A stretch of DNA of 64,000 bases from Prochilodus magdalenae (taxonomy: Eukaryota; Chordata; Actinopteri; Characiformes; Prochilodontidae), in assembly GCA_024036415.1 (NCBI GenBank), contig JAMWET010001298.1:791001-855000 (forward strand), in the 5' to 3' direction. A program made the position numbers and the translations under genes. Under the pieces are notes generated by a model. That model was not told the DNA's origin and made no database searches. It saw nothing but the letters and a program-made list of their open reading frames with translations. Numbering within the stretch: the stretch's first letter is position 1; each line of letters opens with the position of its first letter. Of the stretch, positions 36,700-48,299 are shown piece by piece.

Positions 36700-39600
36700 G
36701 AGAGACTAGCTGGATTAGAAGGTCAGGTAGTTAAGAGTTTGATCTGGGTCGCAGTGCTTTGTCGGAATAGATGAGAGAGGAACAAGATGACTAACTCTAA
36801 TTCACTACTGTAACATTTTCCCTTCAAATATTTGTATTTACACAATGCCATATGTACATATCAGTGCTGGCAAATGATTTATATATTTAACAATTAATCA
36901 TTTAAGGTAGTTAATCATGGTATTTCTCTTATTTACTAAATTTTTACCCCAAATTTGTATCTTCTGAAGATTATTTAGTACTGTCATCACAAGCTAACCA
37001 GTCAAAAACAATTAATCGCTGTGACTAAAATGTACCTAGTCACATTGAAATATCGATGAGCACAAATAACAGCTGCAATTCAATTTGGCCTGGGCTGGAC
37101 AAGTTTCTGGATGTAGGCGACACTGATGTTTAGCCACTTGTGCATCAAAGAATTTGGTGGTCAGATTTGGTGGATGTCTTCCCTGGCACACTACTAAGGA
37201 CAGTTTCCTGTAGACTGGGATTTGTGCCACTGCTGGTAGACTAGTATACGCTTTCATAGACCTCCATCAACTACTTTCTTCACACTATGGCCTTTGACAC
37301 ACTCGAATGCAACCACTCCTTTTAACCAATCATTAACATCTACTTTGGAGCCATTTTCCACACCTAAACACTGCAAATCCCGCCACACACCTCGCAGGTA
37401 TTTACAGCCTCATTATCCTCGTGCAGTGCCATCTGCAGGAGCCTGAAGTTACTACCCTCTTAAACATGCAAGGTGTCTAATCTTCACCAGTATAATGATG
37501 TTTGCAACTAACATTGAGCTGAACCTTTTTTGACTCTACTGCTTTGGATTTCTCACCTTAATAATTAAAAATGTACAGTAAACAAAAACACAGCTGAAAT
37601 GAAGTGGCTGGAAATAACTTCGTCTTTTTTCAAGACCACTTAATGACCACTTAAAAGCTGAATGAGAGTCATAGCAACAGCACGTGAGCAGCTGGATTTC
37701 ACACTAAAACTAGTTACTGTTCAAAGGGTCAAACTAGAAAAATGTGTTAATTGCATTAAAAAAAGACTGCTATTAACTTTTTATCATATTAACGTGATAC
37801 TAACACAGTGACCATGACACCAACACTACATTTGTTCTGCATTTCATAGTTTACCCAGTGACTGTTTCCAAAGGACTTTTCCCCCTTACCAAAGTGCAGT
37901 CAATCAGCTGAGACATGTTTGGTGTCTCAAGTTTGATTAATGAGTTTTGCACAGGAGCTAACAAGTAATAGAGGTATATAACTGACAAATAAGGATAAAG
38001 CAAACTACATTAGTTTTACTTCATAGCCGAATCACCAAACATTTAAGCAACAGGCAGCATGACAAGGCACATGACTATGAGTAGGACTAACTCCTCATGG
38101 AGTTGGATGGGCAGCATTCAAATGCAGACTCACAATAATTACTTTATAAAAACTAGCTGAATAACAATGCATCACGACAATGTTCACTAACCATTTGCCC
38201 CAATTATCAACTCACTCTGGCACTTCTACCTCCAGCTCTAAAGCCATTAAATGTGCAATGAACTCAGTATTGTGAATCAAGCAACACAAATCGATTGATC
38301 AAAGCAAGCATATACCAACTCTAGAGCGACCCTAGGTGTGCATCCTCAATGTGGTTTGAGCAAGTGTATTAGGGTTGCAGTGGTATACCGGTTTCAAATG
38401 ATGCTTTGTTAACGGATGGTGATCATATCATATGGTGATCCCAGATTTAGGAAAAACTAAACCAAGGAAAAGAACCTCAGATATAAAAGGTCTCTTTAAG
38501 AAGCAGGAAATGTGCACAGTACCACGTTATATGCAAGTTATACACAGAATGAAGACTATTTGACCGTGTTCTTCTTTTTGTTGTTTTTTTCTCTTTCCCT
38601 CTTTAAGTATTGGACTGCTTTTAATTAACGTTTTAATGAAGAGGTGAGGGCATAAGGCCAGCTTTATATGGTCAAGCAGTTAATGAACGTACTAGTTGGA
38701 ACACCATCAATGTGTGTCAGAGTCAGTGGTCAGCATCTACTTTATGTGCTTCATGTCTAGTCAGCTCATTTCATCTCTCTCTGCTATTCGGGTTGGAGTG
38801 GAAGTTTAAAACTGTGCTCCTCCTTGACTGCCTGTCAGCGTGAACATTTAAATGTGGATAATGAAATGCGATACTGAAATAATTTTTCACATCCCAGCTC
38901 CTGGGAAAATCTGCCCATTTGACAAACACGTTTGTAATTCACGACTCAAAATGTTTACAAGTTCTGCTGCGTGAGAAAGTCTCTCAATGTACTCAATGAG
39001 TGCTAATCGGCCAATCAGAGAGCTAGACGAGTAGAGAAAAAAGGTGAAGAAATGTACATGCACACAGAGGAGTGAGAAGAGACGGGAGCTGTGTGTAAAA
39101 TATTGGCTAATATGTTGATAATGTCTGGGTGCAGTTGTCCCTCTCTTTACAATTACAAGTTAACTGTTAGTTTGCAGTGTGATGTTTCTCCAGTTCTCAC
39201 TATGGTATCAGCTTTTCTCAACCACATATCCCTCAGTTTGCATTTCCAGTGCACAGAAAAGAACCAACAGGTCCACTGTAGGAAGACTAGCTTTGTTTAT
39301 ATCAGATCATAACAGGAAGATTTGGGATTTTGAGTACCTATTGATAACGTAAACACATTATAGGTTTTGGTTTGAGAAGGACCTTTGATGGTATTCAAAA
39401 CCAACAATCAGTTCAGTTAATAGTTAACTCCAACATAAACCCCAACAGTAAAATTCTGTTTTTACTAATTGAATACTGTAACACTTTCATGTGAGACAGC
39501 AACCATACAATGTCATATAGCACTGCAAACCTGGTCTGTGACAACTCTGACCTACAGTTTGTGCAGGCACCTGGAGGAGTATAAATTTTCCATGGTTGTT

Positions 39601-39840
39601 AGCTACGTTAGCATGGTAGCTTCAGTTCAAAACTTTAGAAAAGAGGCTGATGCGCGAAATTTAGGTAAGTCTTTTAGAAGACTGTATATGAACGACACAT
39701 TTCAGCAACACTGCATGAAAATGAAACAGAAGTGTAAAGAAAGTAGCTTAATCTTCACATTCCCTCTGCATACTGCAGAGAGGGTGAAAACGCTGGAGAA
39801 AAGCAGCGAGCATTTGAATACTGAAATGGCCTAAATGGAG
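36700..39840. other. Intron DNA with decayed repeats
   Basis: 37020-37480 resembles a decayed transposon (minus-strand frame at 37036-37257) but I cannot name it. 37905-38000 shares words with the 1.7, 17.2 and 18.3 kb relics. 38570-38620 is pyrimidine-rich. A 121-codon plus frame at 39469-39834 has no recognisable domain. Confidence 0.4.
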
Positions 39841-39939
39841 GAGAGAGAGATGGCCTGTACAAGTGAAGGAGGCAAAGCCAGTGCTCTCTGCCTTCCTTCC
39901 TTCTCTCTCTCTCTCTCTTTCTCTCTCTCAGGCCTTTAG

Positions 39940-40330
39940 CTGTGCTTTGATGTATCTATAATTAGGCCTTACAGTCTATGATGTGCTCAAAAATCAAATC
40001 TGAGTAAAATACCACAGCAGAAAGAGGGGGGGTGGGGGGGTGGAAATTAATCGGCCAGCGTTTGATGTGCTTGATCAGAAACATGTTTATTAACTGCAAA
40101 ATGCGAGCAGTAATTAACCCGCAGACAGCTTGTTTTCTGAGGCGCCGTTCATGTGTCAAACGGTCCATCCCGACTAAAGCCAATGCACTCCTCCACCTCT
40201 CCCTCTCCTCCCCTCACTCTTCCTCTCGCCTTTTACCCTCTCCATTCCCCTCGGACCACTTTCCTCATCAATTAGCTGGTGGGCTAGTTTTTTCTGCTCT
40301 TTTTCATGAAGTAATAGAGCGGCTGCAGTG
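39940..40330. promoter_or_regulatory. Strong candidate conserved enhancer block
   Basis: After a short CT tract (39905-39930), about 390 bp of unique sequence: TGTATCTATAATTAGGCC, CAAAAATCAAATCTGAG, a double G7 motif at 40026-40040, GGAAATTAATCGGCCAGCG, CAGTAATTAACCCGCAGACA, TGTCAAACGG and CATCAATTAGCTGGTGGGC. The density of AATTA and TCAA-type sites in balanced DNA is among the highest in the window. Confidence 0.5.
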
Positions 40331-40350
40331 CTTAAGCAGTCTTTAATCCA

Positions 40351-40384
40351 GTATGTTATGTATGTATGTATGTATGTATGTATG
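40351..40384. repeat. (TATG)8 microsatellite
   Basis: Tetranucleotide run with clean edges. Confidence 0.92.
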
Positions 40385-40498
40385 AGCCTCAGTTAATGTA
40401 GTAAATGTATATAACCATCACCTGAAGTGAAAGAACTCATGGTATTTAATCAAGATAAAGATGCTGATACTCTTCAGTCATTCATCCATCCATCCAAG

Positions 40499-40499
<1 letters not shown>

Positions 40500-40533
<34 letters not shown>

Positions 40534-40682
40534 AGAGAGTGTGAGATTGCGCTTTCACGGTCAGTTGACTTTAGTACTCTTTAACGGTCAAAGGTCAGCA
40601 GCGGTGTCCTGAGAGGTTGAGGTTTTGGAATGGAGGATGAGACTGTGATGTCAAAGGTGACACACACACACACACACACACA
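40500..40682. repeat. (GT)15 and (CA)11 microsatellites in inverted orientation
   Basis: (GT)n at 40500-40531 and (CA)n at 40660-40682 are complementary and about 130 bp apart, so a stem could form in RNA or single-stranded DNA. Confidence 0.9.
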
Positions 40683-40684
40683 AA

Positions 40685-41700
40685 TTGTATGAACAAGATT
40701 TTTTTGTGGGGATGGAAGAAAATGGAAGAAACATTCATGCCAGAGGAAAAAGGAACCAAAATGGCAAAGATAGGAAACACATTAACATAAAATCTCATAT
40801 CAGGGGTGGTAAATACAACACTGTTATCAAAACCTAAAAAACTAATGTTTAGAAATGTAAGTTGTAGCTGATTTTGATATTCAAGTATCAATAAGTTCAT
40901 TAACTAATATTCTATGTCATATTTAGATTTGTTATATAATATTTTTCATGTCACATGAGTAACATAATGGAGATTCTGATGAGCTAATGTAGACTGTGAT
41001 GTAGTTAAAACTACAGCTTAACAGTATAAAGCTCGATGGCGATGAAGAATCATCATCTTCTACAGTTTGATTTCCTCTTCGATAGATGCTGTGAGAGCGT
41101 TTTAGTTTGTTAACTAAAATATTTTATCTAGGGGCGCAACACTCCAGGATTTCACAGCTAATTCTAATCCTTTACAGACATATAAGCCTACTTCGAGCTA
41201 TCGGGTGGGGTACGTGAACAAACCAACACATTTCCAGTGCTTTTTATAAGTTAAACTTTCAACATAAAACAACATTTGGTCTTTGGCAGGCCAAATTAGT
41301 TCATATAAAAAAAGTTCATTCAGGTTTCCCTCTTAATAATATAAATCAAATGAAGAGCTACACAGAAAGAAAGAGGCAACTGACTAATTAGCACAATGAG
41401 TCATGCTCAGTTATGTCCGTATGCATCTCAAAAAGCCCATTACGCTGGCCGATTCCCAGTTTCAGATTTTGAGGAAATCCTTAAGTTTAAAAATCTTTCT
41501 GTACCTAACATCAGCCTAGCCTACTTATATATGAGCAGAGTAAATAAATAAACATCAATAACGCGTAATATGTAGAAGATACAAAACTGGAGAAAACTGG
41601 AGAAAACTGAGAAAACCATCCATATAAAGAACATTAAAGAATAGAGTGAAAAGATGGAAGAGAAATATGAGGATGACTAAGGTTAGAACAGTAAAGACTG
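40685..41700. other. Intron DNA, nothing recognised
   Basis: AT-rich unique sequence. A short tandem ACTGGAGAAA word occurs three times at about 41585-41615. Confidence 0.4.
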
Positions 41701-41719
41701 CTCGACGTTAACAAAGACG

Positions 41720-42345
41720 TAGAAAATGTGGACAGCTTTTGTCTACTAGGGTTAATTATTAACAGAGAATCCAGTACTCAGGACACAGATTATCTTAGAT
41801 TAGACAGATTAGATGAAGAAGTCTAAAAATATATTGAAAAGATCTGTAATAATCTGTCTCTACACAAAGATTAGAACTGTCCAGGCTATGGTCTTCTTTG
41901 TGGTTCTATATGGATGTGAAGGGTGGACAATAAACAAGCCAGAGAGGAAAAACACAGGTGTCTTTTCTGGTCGCAAAGACTTCTGGAAGTAAGCTGGACG
42001 TCAAAAGAAACAAATAAATGGGTCTCTGAACAAATGAAGCCTCACTTCCCCCTTAAAGTCTAGATAACCAATTTGAAGCTACTTACTTTGAATATAGCCT
42101 GGGAAGAACCAATTCATTGGATATGCTTGGATGAGTTGAAGGTAGAGGAAGAAGAAAATGCCCAGCAATATGATGGATGGGTGGACAGATGGATACAGTC
42201 AGAGGTATCATGAACCGATCACTGAAAGGCCTGAAGCTTCAAACAGAAGACAGGATATTCTTGAAAAACACTATCCATATGGTCACTAGGAGTCGAAGAT
42301 GACTTGATGACTTGACGGCCACTAGTTTGCACTCACAACCACTAG
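41720..42345 (+). pseudogene. Relic 3' end of a non-LTR retrotransposon (RTE/BovB-like)
   Basis: Conceptual plus-strand translation in shifting frames gives landmarks of the reverse transcriptase C-terminal region of RTE/BovB-like LINEs in order: FVYLG near 41737, a stretch corresponding to the VV.YG.E.WT motif around 41900-41935 (now GSIWM..VDN), a LEVSW block near 41985, and a linker near 42130-42180. The end around 42225-42330, with words like GTCACTAGGAGTCGAAGATG followed by ACTTGATGACTTGACGG, matches the 3'-UTR style of such elements. Several stops and frameshifts are present. Clade assignment is from memory and tentative. Confidence 0.6.
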
Positions 42346-43980
42346 TTAGCAGGATGGAATGTGCAAAATACTATTTCAATGCTATTCACTTTCATGCAGT
42401 GTTAGCAACGATAGCATATCATCCCTTAGCACATATTTTGGCATATCTCCGTCATTGCCATCCACAGCCTGGGTAGTGACAGCCAGTCAGCCCTATGAAT
42501 ATTAACATGCTAACAAAGGTCATCCTCCGGAAGACACACACACCTGACACATACTGCTGGAGTTATCAGAGGGAAACCCACTGCCACCCACTAACCGCTA
42601 ACACACATCCCCCACTTCAAAGCAGAGAGGAGGGATGGCTCAACAGATCTGAGTTCAGGGACAGTGTGTGAGTGTGTCGATGCACGTGTGTATCACTGTA
42701 GTGTTGTGTAAAAGAGATCAAAGGCGAGTCAGCTGAGCCAGCTGTCATAGCTCTTAGCACACCTAGCCTAGCATCAGCAAGCTCACAGAATTTCTGAAAG
42801 TCTATACGACCCACCACTGGGAACACAGATTTACTAACCCTTCAAATTTACCAAACCGCCCTGCTTATTACTTAACAGTTCATCCTAAATCAGACCTAAG
42901 GGGCACTTCCACTACATTTTCAAAATGACTGTATAATTCAGAGGTTAGGATGTAAACAGAGTCATCCAGTTAGGAGGTTTTCTTGGGCTGTGGGCTTTTT
43001 TGCCTTAGATCACCCTTCATCTATCCCTTCACCATAAACAAATTGATTAAAAAAATAAACTGATTAAAATACATTTTTGTCACAACTACTGTAAAACAAT
43101 GTCTCGCATTTCTCGCAATATATATTTATTATTATATTCATATTCATCATTTTATTTACTAACTTTCTGTGATGCAGTGTTAAACTCTTCAAACATCTGG
43201 CTCCTATCACCACAATTCTGACCATGTAAGTTTCTCTAGAACAAAGCATTACACACCAAACCACTCTGAATGATTTAATTCACATCTTAACCAATTAATT
43301 ATGCAGTCATTTTGTAAAAATCGATTCCTTTTTGAGTTTTCTTTCAATTTGTACTATAAAGGGTCTAATCTGGTTTCATCTGCGGTGAAACTGAATGAGG
43401 TTTTTGGAAATCAAGCCTGTAGATTTTGTTCTGCATTAATGCTCCTCTGAATATCATTATGTCATTACAACTACACGGTAATGAAGGAAGATGTAGACAT
43501 TACATTTGCAATCCAGGAAACTGAGAAAAAATTAAGTCTGTGCTGTTTTGTTGCAGTTCCTGTTTACAGAATGCATGTGATTCTGCACCGGTGCTCGGTT
43601 TTGCTGTATTTCTGTAATAGTTCCTGATTCAAAGTCTTTTCCGTTGATGTTAATAAGTTTCTGTGGGCTAATCATTCAGCATATAGCTAAGCTACTACAC
43701 TCTAATAAAGCTAAGATGCTTTGACATGAAACCTTCTCTAAATTAGTCCACAGTAAAGAAAGTAAGGAAAATGTTACTTTGAATGTTTATTGTTAATCTA
43801 GAGGGCTGCCTAAACATTCACTAGCATTAGACTGTTGCCAACATAAAAACTCCATTAGCATGTGTGATACAGCATCAACTTAGCAGTGACAAGTTGGTGC
43901 CATACGTTTTTTTGGAAAAGCAGCGATTTTTTAAAATGCCACTGATGAAACCTGGACAATTAGGAATCCACACACAACTT
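42346..43980. other. Intron DNA, nothing recognised
   Basis: AT-rich with no long open frame of interest and no clear repeat. 43430-43560 is evenly composed and could be conserved. Confidence 0.4.
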
Positions 43981-43984
43981 TAGA

Positions 43985-44450
43985 GGCTCTACATGAAAGC
44001 AATGCAGATATGACAGTGGACAAGAGTTAGCATGGGCATTCTGACCTGTCTGCACCTCGGCAGCCCCATATGCAGCCTGATACACAGCAGGGTGCTATGC
44101 ACTGTGTGCTGTGACACATTCCTGCAGTAAATTATTAGAAGTGACACAATTAACTTTGCTAGGATAGACTTTGTTCTGGGTGCCCAGCACCAAGTTGTCG
44201 GTTTGTGGTATGTCTCCCCCAGGATCAATGACCAGAAGTAACCACGGGTCTTGCCATTCTGGGGATGCTTAGACCCAGTCGTCTGGCCATAATCTGGCCC
44301 CTTTCAAAGTTGCTCAGACCTTCAAACCTATCCAATTCTCATTCATTCAACATGTGAGCTATGAGAACCAACTGTCTGTTCACTGACTAATATATTCAAC
44401 ACCTTGTCATGTGCTGTTGTTATGAGAAAGTTCTCCTTTTCATAGTGTAT
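43985..44450 (-). pseudogene. Decayed Tc1/mariner transposase relic
   Basis: On the minus strand, a frame from about 44130 to 43990 encodes VSQHTVHSTLLCIRLHMGLP then RVPML-like sequence (here RMPMLTLVH). This corresponds to the second helix-turn-helix and linker of Tc1-like transposases. Further upstream (44230-44300) the DNA matches the region that encodes the first helix-turn-helix, with CCCAGTCGTCTGGCCATAAT and GGCCCCTTTCAAAGTTGCTC. Frames are broken, the DDE region is absent and terminal repeats were not found. It is a different family from the element at 1.2 kb. Confidence 0.7.
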
Positions 44451-44579
44451 TGGCTTAACAGTGTATGTGGTGTAGCTGCTGTGTTTAGTATTGTATTTGC
44501 TCTATGACACTGCATGACATAGCATGTCCCATGTGGTTAAGGTGCCAACAAGCTTTGGGACAGTGAGGAATACACCCCG

Positions 44580-44790
44580 TCGCTGCTCTTTTTTTCTGCT
44601 TTTTCCTCTGTTTCTATTATATTCTCTTTCCTTCCTTCTCTCCGCCGTGCCCTTCAAGTAAATGTTGCCCTCCATCTATCTCAGACGTTCTCCTCTTTTA
44701 CTGTCTATGTCTCTGGTACGGCATAATAGAGCTGCATTTCAAACCTCTCTGTTTCTGTCTCCCTCCTTCTCTCCACAGAGTGGATAGTGC
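44580..44790. repeat. Pyrimidine-rich stretch
   Basis: CT-rich on the plus strand without a fixed unit. It lies about 220 bp beyond the exon donor, so it is purine-rich in the FAM172A transcript. Confidence 0.6.
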
Positions 44791-45008
44791 CCTAGGATAA
44801 GGATGAACTGGATTGTTTACAGAAGCAGCATTTTTTCCCCAACAAAACTAAATGTTATTTATTTTTAATCAGTCCTCTCTCACTTTCTTACCTTCTCACA
44901 GAAAGAGCTGACTCTCCCACCGGTGAGGCCAAGTGTGTGTATGTGTGTGCCCGTGTTGTTATTTTATTTTTTTTTTCCTTTTTCTTTTTCAAAAACATGA
45001 AGACTCAC

Positions 45009-45128
45009 CAACTCCACGAAAGACAGGCCGCCGTAGCTGTGAGCAACAACAAAGATGTTTTTGGCGAGCGATTTGGAAATGAAGTGGTCCCACACGTAGA
45101 GCATGTGTTCCTCCGGTGAGCTGTTCTC
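45009..45128 (-). CDS. fam172a: Internal exon of FAM172A/ARB2A (Arb2 domain)
   Basis: This single 120-bp exon encodes 40 residues from ENSSPEEH through YVWDHF to [15 protein letters not shown]. From memory of the vertebrate family, this matches the FAM172A (ARB2A) segment ENGSPEEH...[13 protein letters not shown] residue for residue in length. FAM172A is a nuclear/ER-associated protein with an Arb2 domain, linked to Argonaute and chromatin-dependent co-transcriptional splicing. The A-H-S-Y-G motif is the nucleophile-elbow position of the alpha/beta-hydrolase-like fold; its Ser codon is at 45036-45038. On the minus strand the exon follows a pyrimidine-rich tract ending CTGCAG (AG at 45129-45130) and ends at GTGAGT (GT at 45007-45008). 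Both boundaries are phase 0. The open frame continues into intron sequence on both sides, so the splice signals, not the ORF ends, define it. I recognised no neighbouring exon; short ones could be missed. Confidence 0.9.
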
Positions 45129-45289
45129 CTGCAGAGAAAGAGACATACACAAATAAAGAACTGTGAGAGAAATGAGATAACAACGGAACACACACACACA
45201 CAGTTGCTCCAACATGCTGAAGCACATCCTCCCCGGATCAATGGGCCTTGCATATTGCAAATGCCCCAAATGTAAAAACCGATAGCTGC

Positions 45290-45440
45290 CGTGACGTCAG
45301 GTTTAAATCTTAATTTGTACCCTGCTAAGAGATCGATGTGGCCTTGATACAAGAGGTAAGCACATAATCGGCCAACACGGGGGGGAAGGTCACAACACTG
45401 GAGCACAGACAGAACACCCGTAATTAACACGGGCCTGAGG
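45290..45440. promoter_or_regulatory. Possible conserved block near the exon
   Basis: Contains a CRE-like GTGACGTCAGG, GATCGATGTGGCCTTGATAC and ATAATCGGCCAACACGG, about 170-310 bp upstream of the exon in transcript sense. It could also affect splicing. Weak evidence. Confidence 0.3.
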
Positions 45441-45484
45441 TGATGAGGGAGAGACAGAGAGACGGGGGGGGCACTCATTCAGCA

Positions 45485-47475
45485 ATGCCTTGCCCATCGA
45501 TCTGTATGTTTGTTTGGAGAAGCTGTAGATTGGTAGAAGGTGTTTGAACGCCAGGATTTAACAGTTATGGTTAAAAACATTGAGAACATTGAGTTATCCT
45601 AAATACTGCATTAAATATTCTTGAAGTAAAGATCAAACAGTACATAATTACTTACTGTACAGACATTGCACAATATATATTATTTGTTAATCTGAGGTGC
45701 ATTTTAGCCACATGCAAATGCATCTGTCTCGCCCAGATACCCTCGAAAATCAAAGCCCTTCCCATCACAACTGAAACTCCTCCCAATGGAGAACATCATT
45801 GGGCACATGATCCGTGTCTGTGAGAAAGAGAATCATGGAAGGTGCACATGGTGGGTGGCCAAAGAAAGCAAAGAGTTTAACAGCCACATGGAGAAAGATT
45901 ATTGTGCAAACGATAGAAGATAAATGCATAAAGAATTGATACCTGGTTGCCGCATTGGCATATTTCATATTCCATTGCCAATTTGCATATACTGTCCCAC
46001 AAAGCACCTGGATTTCAGTCCCACAGAGACACATTTGGCTACAGTGTAAATGTAAGTGTAAATGCATGTGGCTAAAATCTTATCAGGATGCAATCCAGAT
46101 GCTCATCCCATGAAGTGAGAAGGTGTAGACATGATCAAAATTCATTTTTGCATGCATGTTATGTACATCATGGCTTTTCAATTAGTCTGCAATCTGTAGT
46201 GATCAGTAAATATAACTGATTTCCAACCCCACCTTAAAGGAAGAATTGCACCAATTTTTAAAAATTTTCTGCATAATTTAATCCCCGGGATTAAACAAAT
46301 TCATCAAAGTCATTCAGAGTGGTTTGATGTGAAACACTTGGTTGCAAGATAAATTTACCACCTCTTGAGAATGGTAAAGAACCAGGTGTCACAGGTATAG
46401 CAGTCTTATTCCCTACCCAAAACATTTATTGAATTTTTCATTTAGCGTTCAGAGTTTTATGCTGATATTAGTAAAACAGTAGTAAACCAGAATAAAATAT
46501 TTTTCTATCGGGACTATTATTTTGCCATCTTGCATGCCCCTCTTGGCTTTTAAAAATGCTTGGAAAACATAAAATATGGTTTAGGCCAAACCTTTTTTAG
46601 AACTATCATAAAACAATCAGGCATCAGGCAGTGCATTCACAAACACTGCATGTAATAATGTAGACTGCATGTAATGTGTAGTTGCTCAAGTCACACTGCG
46701 GCACTGTTTATACAATTTTGAAATCTAGCCCTAGTTCAGACCACAGCTGATTTTAAATGTTGGCATGGAGCACTATGATACCACATGCAGTATCTGTATC
46801 AAACGGTAGAATCATTTAACCTTAACGCACAGGGACACAGACAGACCAGTCCAACATAAAGTGATCGACATTCATTCGAGGTTTGCACCTTGCTCATTGG
46901 TTAGCTCTTTCTTGCATCAGTATTCAGGCAGAGATTAAGCGCATGGAAACAGCTTAATAACTGAATTAAAACTGAAGCAGCTGACAAAGAGGAAGAGATT
47001 TCCTGCCACTCCTCAACAGCGCATGCTTATATCGGTAAATAAATATGAAGGATAACAAATACGAGCAGGGGGAGATACGGGTGGAGGTGTGGCAGCTGAA
47101 GCGTGATGCAACCCAAAGAAAGCAGACTCCGCCTCAGAGCCTTTAGAGCACCGCACTGTGTGACATATCCTGTGACATCAAAGGCCTTTGAACAACTCAC
47201 TCAGTCCCACACATACACACACAGAGAACCATCAGAGGCAGGAGATTTTCTAATCACAGGACACTCAGACAAGCCAAGAGAAAACATAAGATATGACAGA
47301 AATGATGTTCAACAGAACAATACCAAACACACAGGGATCGATCAGAAATGCCCTCTAAGGAGTTTTCCTAGGATAATTATCAAATCCAGAATCATCACCT
47401 TCCACAAATTCAGTCAGTACTATGGGGTATGTTGCTTTAATACTCCAGAGAAGGGGCTGAGCATTGCGCTACTGC
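45485..47475. other. Intron DNA, mostly unremarkable
   Basis: AT-rich unique sequence. 46920-47100 (AGATTAAGCGCATGGAAACA, TTAATAACTGAATTAAAACT) is enhancer-like but weak. A 167-codon plus frame at 47103-47606 ends in the GT microsatellite and has no domain. Confidence 0.4.
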
Positions 47476-47770
<295 letters not shown>

Positions 47771-47819
47771 TAAACAAAGGTCCACACATGCACCCACCCG
47801 AGTGCATTACCCACCATGT

Positions 47820-47950
47820 GATTGACTCCCCGCTCTGATAGAGCCCACACTTATCACTACAGTATTTGCATATTGTGTAATTATTTCCTGGGGTTAATTA
47901 GCACAGCAAAACAGGCTGCCCTTAGAAAGCACCTCCTGGTGACAGATTCA
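47820..47950. promoter_or_regulatory. Candidate conserved enhancer block
   Basis: Short unique block with CACTTATCACTACAG, ATTTGCATATTGTGTAATTA (octamer-like plus homeodomain) and GGGGTTAATTAGCACAGC. Isolated between a microsatellite cluster and a pyrimidine tract. Confidence 0.45.
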
Positions 47951-47954
47951 CCTG

Positions 47955-48295
47955 TCTTTCTCTCTCTCCTTCTCTCTCTCCCCCTCCCCATCACCACTCT
48001 CTGTCTCTACCCCAGCCCCTCTGAATGTCTCTCACTCTACCCTTTTTCTCTGCCTCTTCCTGTCCTTTCTCTCCATCTCCCTCTCCCTCTCTCCTTTATG
48101 TCTTATTCTCCCCTCAGCTTACTTTCTATCACTCTCTCTTTCCCCAACTCTTTCCCATCTCCTTTCTGTCTCTCACTCTCATCCACCCTTCTCTTCCTCT
48201 CACATTGTCTGTTTTCTTTCTTTCTTTTTCTTCAGCTCTCTCTCCTACTCTTATTCACTCCACTCTCTCTCTCTCTCTTTATGTCATCCAGTCCT
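47955..48295. repeat. Long pyrimidine-rich tract
   Basis: About 340 bp of TC-rich sequence without fixed period. The Leu/Ser/Pro plus-strand frames are artefacts. Confidence 0.85.
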
Positions 48296-48299
48296 GACA

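Noticed and set aside
45009..45269. The longer minus-strand open frame starting at 45269 as a complete small protein
   Set aside because: Only the 40 residues between the splice signals resemble FAM172A; the extensions read through intron.
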